A DNA stretch of 10,419 nucleotides from Polyrhizophydium stewartii (lineage: Eukaryota; Chytridiomycota; Chytridiomycetes; Rhizophydiales): the NCBI GenBank assembly GCA_027604665.1, contig JADGIZ010000662.1, forward strand, positions 1 through 10,419. The letters run 5' to 3'. Below are positions 8,416 to 10,419 of the stretch, in pieces. Under the pieces are notes generated by a model, which saw only the letters and a list, made by a program, of their open reading frames with translations, searched no databases and was not told the origin of the DNA. A program made the translations under genes and the position numbers. The number at the start of each line of letters is the position of its first letter. Within the stretch, counting starts at the first letter, position 1.

Positions 8416-8750
8416 GCTGCCGCGGCGGCAGGTGCGTGCGGCGCGTCGCGCCGGTGAGTCGCCGCGGCGCGGCCGTGGAAGCGCCCAAAAGCCAGAGGCG
8501 GCGGCGGCGGTTGCCGGCGGGCCGCGCTCGCACGCCGCACGCCGCCGTACGCCGCCGCACGGGCGGAAGATGTGCGCATGCGCGGGCCGCGGGCGGCCGG
8601 CCGGCGGCTGCGCATGCGGGCCCGCACGCCGGCCGGCCGCTGCTCAGGGCGCCCCGCGCAGCGACGGGTGCACGTCGGATGAATGCGCTGACGCCCGCCG
8701 TTTCACCGCCCCCGCTGGACGCCCGCGGTCCGCCAGCCGTCCGCGCAGGC
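8416..8750. promoter_or_regulatory. Divergent GC-rich intergenic region
   Basis: These 335 bp separate the start codons of the unrecognised protein and the TBC protein. The stretch is extremely rich in CGC/GCC triplets and in CG and GGCC motifs. No frame shows a recognisable domain, and open frames on both strands are of the kind high GC produces by chance. It contains the two-copy repeat listed separately and short CGCCGCAC/CGCCGTAC reiterations at about 8529-8563. Both promoters are expected here. Confidence 0.5.
8573..8642. repeat. Two-copy imperfect direct repeat with palindromic cores
   Basis: Two adjacent units of about 35 nt each begin with the palindrome TGCGCATGCG (8573-8582 and 8609-8618). 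Each then carries a GGCC-rich stretch that includes GGCCGGCCGG (8595-8604) or CCGGCCGGCC (8629-8638). The units are similar but not identical, so this is either an old duplication or chance in GC-rich DNA. Its place between two divergent starts is compatible with paired protein-binding sites, which is inference. Confidence 0.55.
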
Positions 8751-9961
8751 ATGGCGACCACCGAGGACGACTTCCAGGAGATCCTCAGCGCCGAGTCGTA
8801 CGTCGACGTGCAGAAGCTGCGCTCTGCCGCACAGCACGGCGTGCCCGATGAGGTGCGCGAGGCCGCCCGGGCGGCGCCCCCTCGCGACCGCCTGCTGACG
8901 CCATCGCCGCCCGCGGCAACGCCTGCCGCGCCGGGTGGACGTGCGTGCGTGCACGCAGGTGCGGGGCCAGGTCTGGAAGTACCTCCTGGGCGTCAGTACG
9001 GCGGACAAGTGTGCGTGGGTGCCGACGTGTGGCGGGCGCGGCGTGGCAGCGCGACTGATTGCGCGGCCGTGCATGCACCGTTGGTTCTTTCGGCGCAGCC
9101 AACGAGCTGTCGCGGAACCGCAACCGGTACCGCGAGTATCTCGAGTACGACAAGGAGAACACGGCGCAGCTCAAGCGCGTGCGCGGCGAGACGTCGCGGT
9201 ACTGCTGGCGGCGCAAGAAGGAGTTTGAGAAGCTCGGAGGCGGCAACCCCGAGCAGCGGATCGAGAACGTCGTCGGCGCGTTTCTGAACGTGCACCAGCA
9301 AAGCCCGCTGGCGCAGCCCGAGGTGCTGGTGCCCATGTGCGGCCCGCTCTCGCTGACCATGTCGGGCGAATCCGAGGTCTTTTTCAGTCTGGAGCGGCTC
9401 GCCGAGAAGATTGGTGAGTGGTGCCCTTGGATCCGATGGGGGAGAGGTGCCGGCGGACAGGCTGACGACCGCTCGAACTTGTGCGCTGTGAGGAAAGACG
9501 AGCTGCACTCGACGCACGACCTCAACCAGCGACTGGCCAACTTCCTGATGCTGTTCCGGATCCTGATGCCGGACCTCTACAGCCACTTTGAGGAGGAAGA
9601 GGTCAACTTTCGCGAGTGGGCAGCGTCATGGTTCCAACACCTGCTTGCGCGCGAGCTGCCCCTCGAGAGCGTGCTGCGGCTGTGGGACACGTACTTTTCG
9701 GCGACCGAGGGCCTGACGCTGCACGTGTATGTGTGCCTTGCGATCCTGGCGCACATTCGCGACAACCTTGAGGGTGTGTGGACATGAGCTTGCGCGCATG
9801 CACACAAACCCCCGTCTGACCTGCGCGGCGCAGATCTCGAGCAGTCCGAGATCCACTCGCTGCTGCTCCGGCTTCCGGCAATGGACATGGACAAGATCAT
9901 CTCGCAGGCTTTCCGCATCAAATACGAGGTGCTCGAGAAGGCGCTGACGGAGCTGGACTGA
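8751..9961 (+). CDS. Atypical TBC-domain (Rab GAP-like) protein
   Basis: TBC proteins speed GTP hydrolysis by Rab GTPases and so switch off steps of membrane traffic. Exons are 8751-8852, 8959-9010, 9099-9413, 9498-9773 and 9834-9961, giving 290 residues with phases consistent. The TBC fold spans most of the protein. Its start is HGVPDEVRGQVWKYLLGV, split by intron 1. VRGETSR at 79-85 fits the IxxDxxR arginine-finger pattern with Arg85. RIENVVGAFLN and LVPMCGPL stand where a typical TBC has its YxQG glutamine finger, which is absent. The C-terminal motifs are MPDLYSHFEEEEVNF, WFQHLLARELPLESVLRLWD and LHVYVCLAIL. The end reads LLLRLPAMDMDKIISQAF. There is no extra domain, so the protein is essentially a bare TBC domain. 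Intron 3 uses a less common AAAG acceptor but has a CTGAC branch motif. The paralogue group and target Rab cannot be told from sequence. Confidence 0.9.
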
Positions 9962-10056
9962 GCTACTTGTGTTCATTGGCAAGGCCCGTTGTGGGCGGAA
10001 ATGAAGGCGCGCCGACAGAGGGCGCGCGTTGGAGCGGGAGGCCAGGCCCGCAACGC

Positions 10057-10356
10057 TCAGGCAAAGGATCCGTTGAGGAACTGGCGCAGCAGGCGAGGGT
10101 GGAACTGCGCGACGCTGTTGGCGAGCTGCGACGGCGCAGGACCGGCCATCGGGGTATCGTGAGCCCCGGCGCCGCCCGCGGCGAGCGGCTCGAGGGTGGG
10201 CATTTGGACAGGAGCCGCGAGCAAGGCATGGCCGGCGGCGGGGGCGGCGCTTAAGGCGGCGGGATAGGCGTCGATGGCCATGGGCATGGGCACGTCCAAG
10301 GCCCCGTCGTGGAAGGTGGCATCGACAAGCTTCTCGACGGAGGCAAGGCGCTTGAT
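10057..10356 (-). CDS. Last exon of an unidentified gene
   Basis: This is a 3' exon encoding 99 residues in phase 0, starting after CCGCTGACCGCTGGCCGCG then CAG, a good branch site plus acceptor. It opens with IKRLASVEKLVDATFHDGAL, which looks like the end of a helix or coiled coil. It continues into an Ala/Pro-rich low-complexity stretch and ends RQFLNGSFA before a stop. GC-rich third positions and the clean acceptor support a real exon. The low-complexity tail could suit a transcription factor or adaptor, but no domain is visible and I assign no function. The sequence 10357-10419 is presumably intron; a GTGCAC donor at 10411 would make it 55 nt, leaving only a run of G (C on this strand) at the window edge. 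Confidence 0.6.
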   Translation of the reverse strand: MKRLASVEKLVDATFHDGALDVPMPMAIDAYPAALSAAPAAGHALLAAPVQMPTLEPLAAGGAGAHDTPMAGPAPSQLANSVAQFHPRLLRQFLNGSFA

Positions 10357-10419
10357 CTGCGCGGCCAGCGGTCAGCGGCACGCGGGCGGTGCGTGGGAGA
10401 GGGAGGTGCACGGGGGGGG

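Noticed and set aside
8436..9287. Long plus-strand open frame of 283 codons
   Set aside because: It is an Arg/Ala-rich shadow frame of GC-rich intergenic DNA and of TBC exon 3 in the wrong frame.
10411..10419. Run of eight Gs at the right edge as a structural element
   Set aside because: It is too short to interpret and may simply mark a contig or read end.

Overview
This window looks like a GC-rich, very compact nuclear fragment of a fungus. It holds seven spliced protein genes plus the last exon of an eighth, packed on both strands. I see no bacterial operon structure, mobile element, CRISPR array, rRNA or tRNA. The evidence for a eukaryote is strong: an ER/Golgi retrieval receptor (Rer1), a ubiquitin-specific protease, a mitochondrial ribosomal protein, frataxin with a presequence, a TBC-domain protein and a KHDC4-type splicing factor. 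Every gene is interrupted by short GT-AG introns (mostly 56-90 nt, a few of 100-450 nt). Many introns carry a CTGAC or CTAAC branch-site-like motif shortly before the acceptor. Short introns, high GC and small intergenic gaps suggest a basidiomycete-like yeast, possibly Ustilaginomycotina such as Malassezia, but that placement is inference.

Layout, left to right. Positions 1-1742 (-) hold a KHDC4/BLOM7-type KH protein that runs off the left edge in its proline-rich tail. After a 224-bp divergent gap comes RER1 (+, 1967-3183). Only 7 bp from it, tail to tail, is a ubiquitin-specific protease (-, 3191-5216). A 105-bp divergent promoter region then separates the protease from mitochondrial ribosomal protein bL9m (+, 5322-6353). 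Its stop lies 42 bp from the stop of frataxin (-, 6396-7185). Directly upstream of frataxin, on the same strand and with only 42 bp between them, is an unrecognised 280-residue protein (-, 7228-8415). A 335-bp, extremely GC-rich divergent region with a two-copy repeat follows, then an atypical TBC-domain protein (+, 8751-9961). The last exon of an unidentified minus-strand gene (10057-10356) closes the window.

The genes are housekeeping functions from different pathways: splicing, early secretory sorting, deubiquitination, mitochondrial translation, Fe-S/iron metabolism and Rab regulation. I see no sign that they form one system; the arrangement is ordinary gene packing. The exon models were assembled by hand from reading-frame phase, splice motifs and family consensus. 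In all six complete multi-exon models the joined lengths are multiples of three. The least certain parts are first exons (RER1, bL9m, KHDC4 exons 1-2) and the long second intron of the 280-residue protein. I did not find a convincing previously undescribed system; the points most worth a second look are the unrecognised protein, the atypical TBC protein and the novel N-terminal half of the protease.
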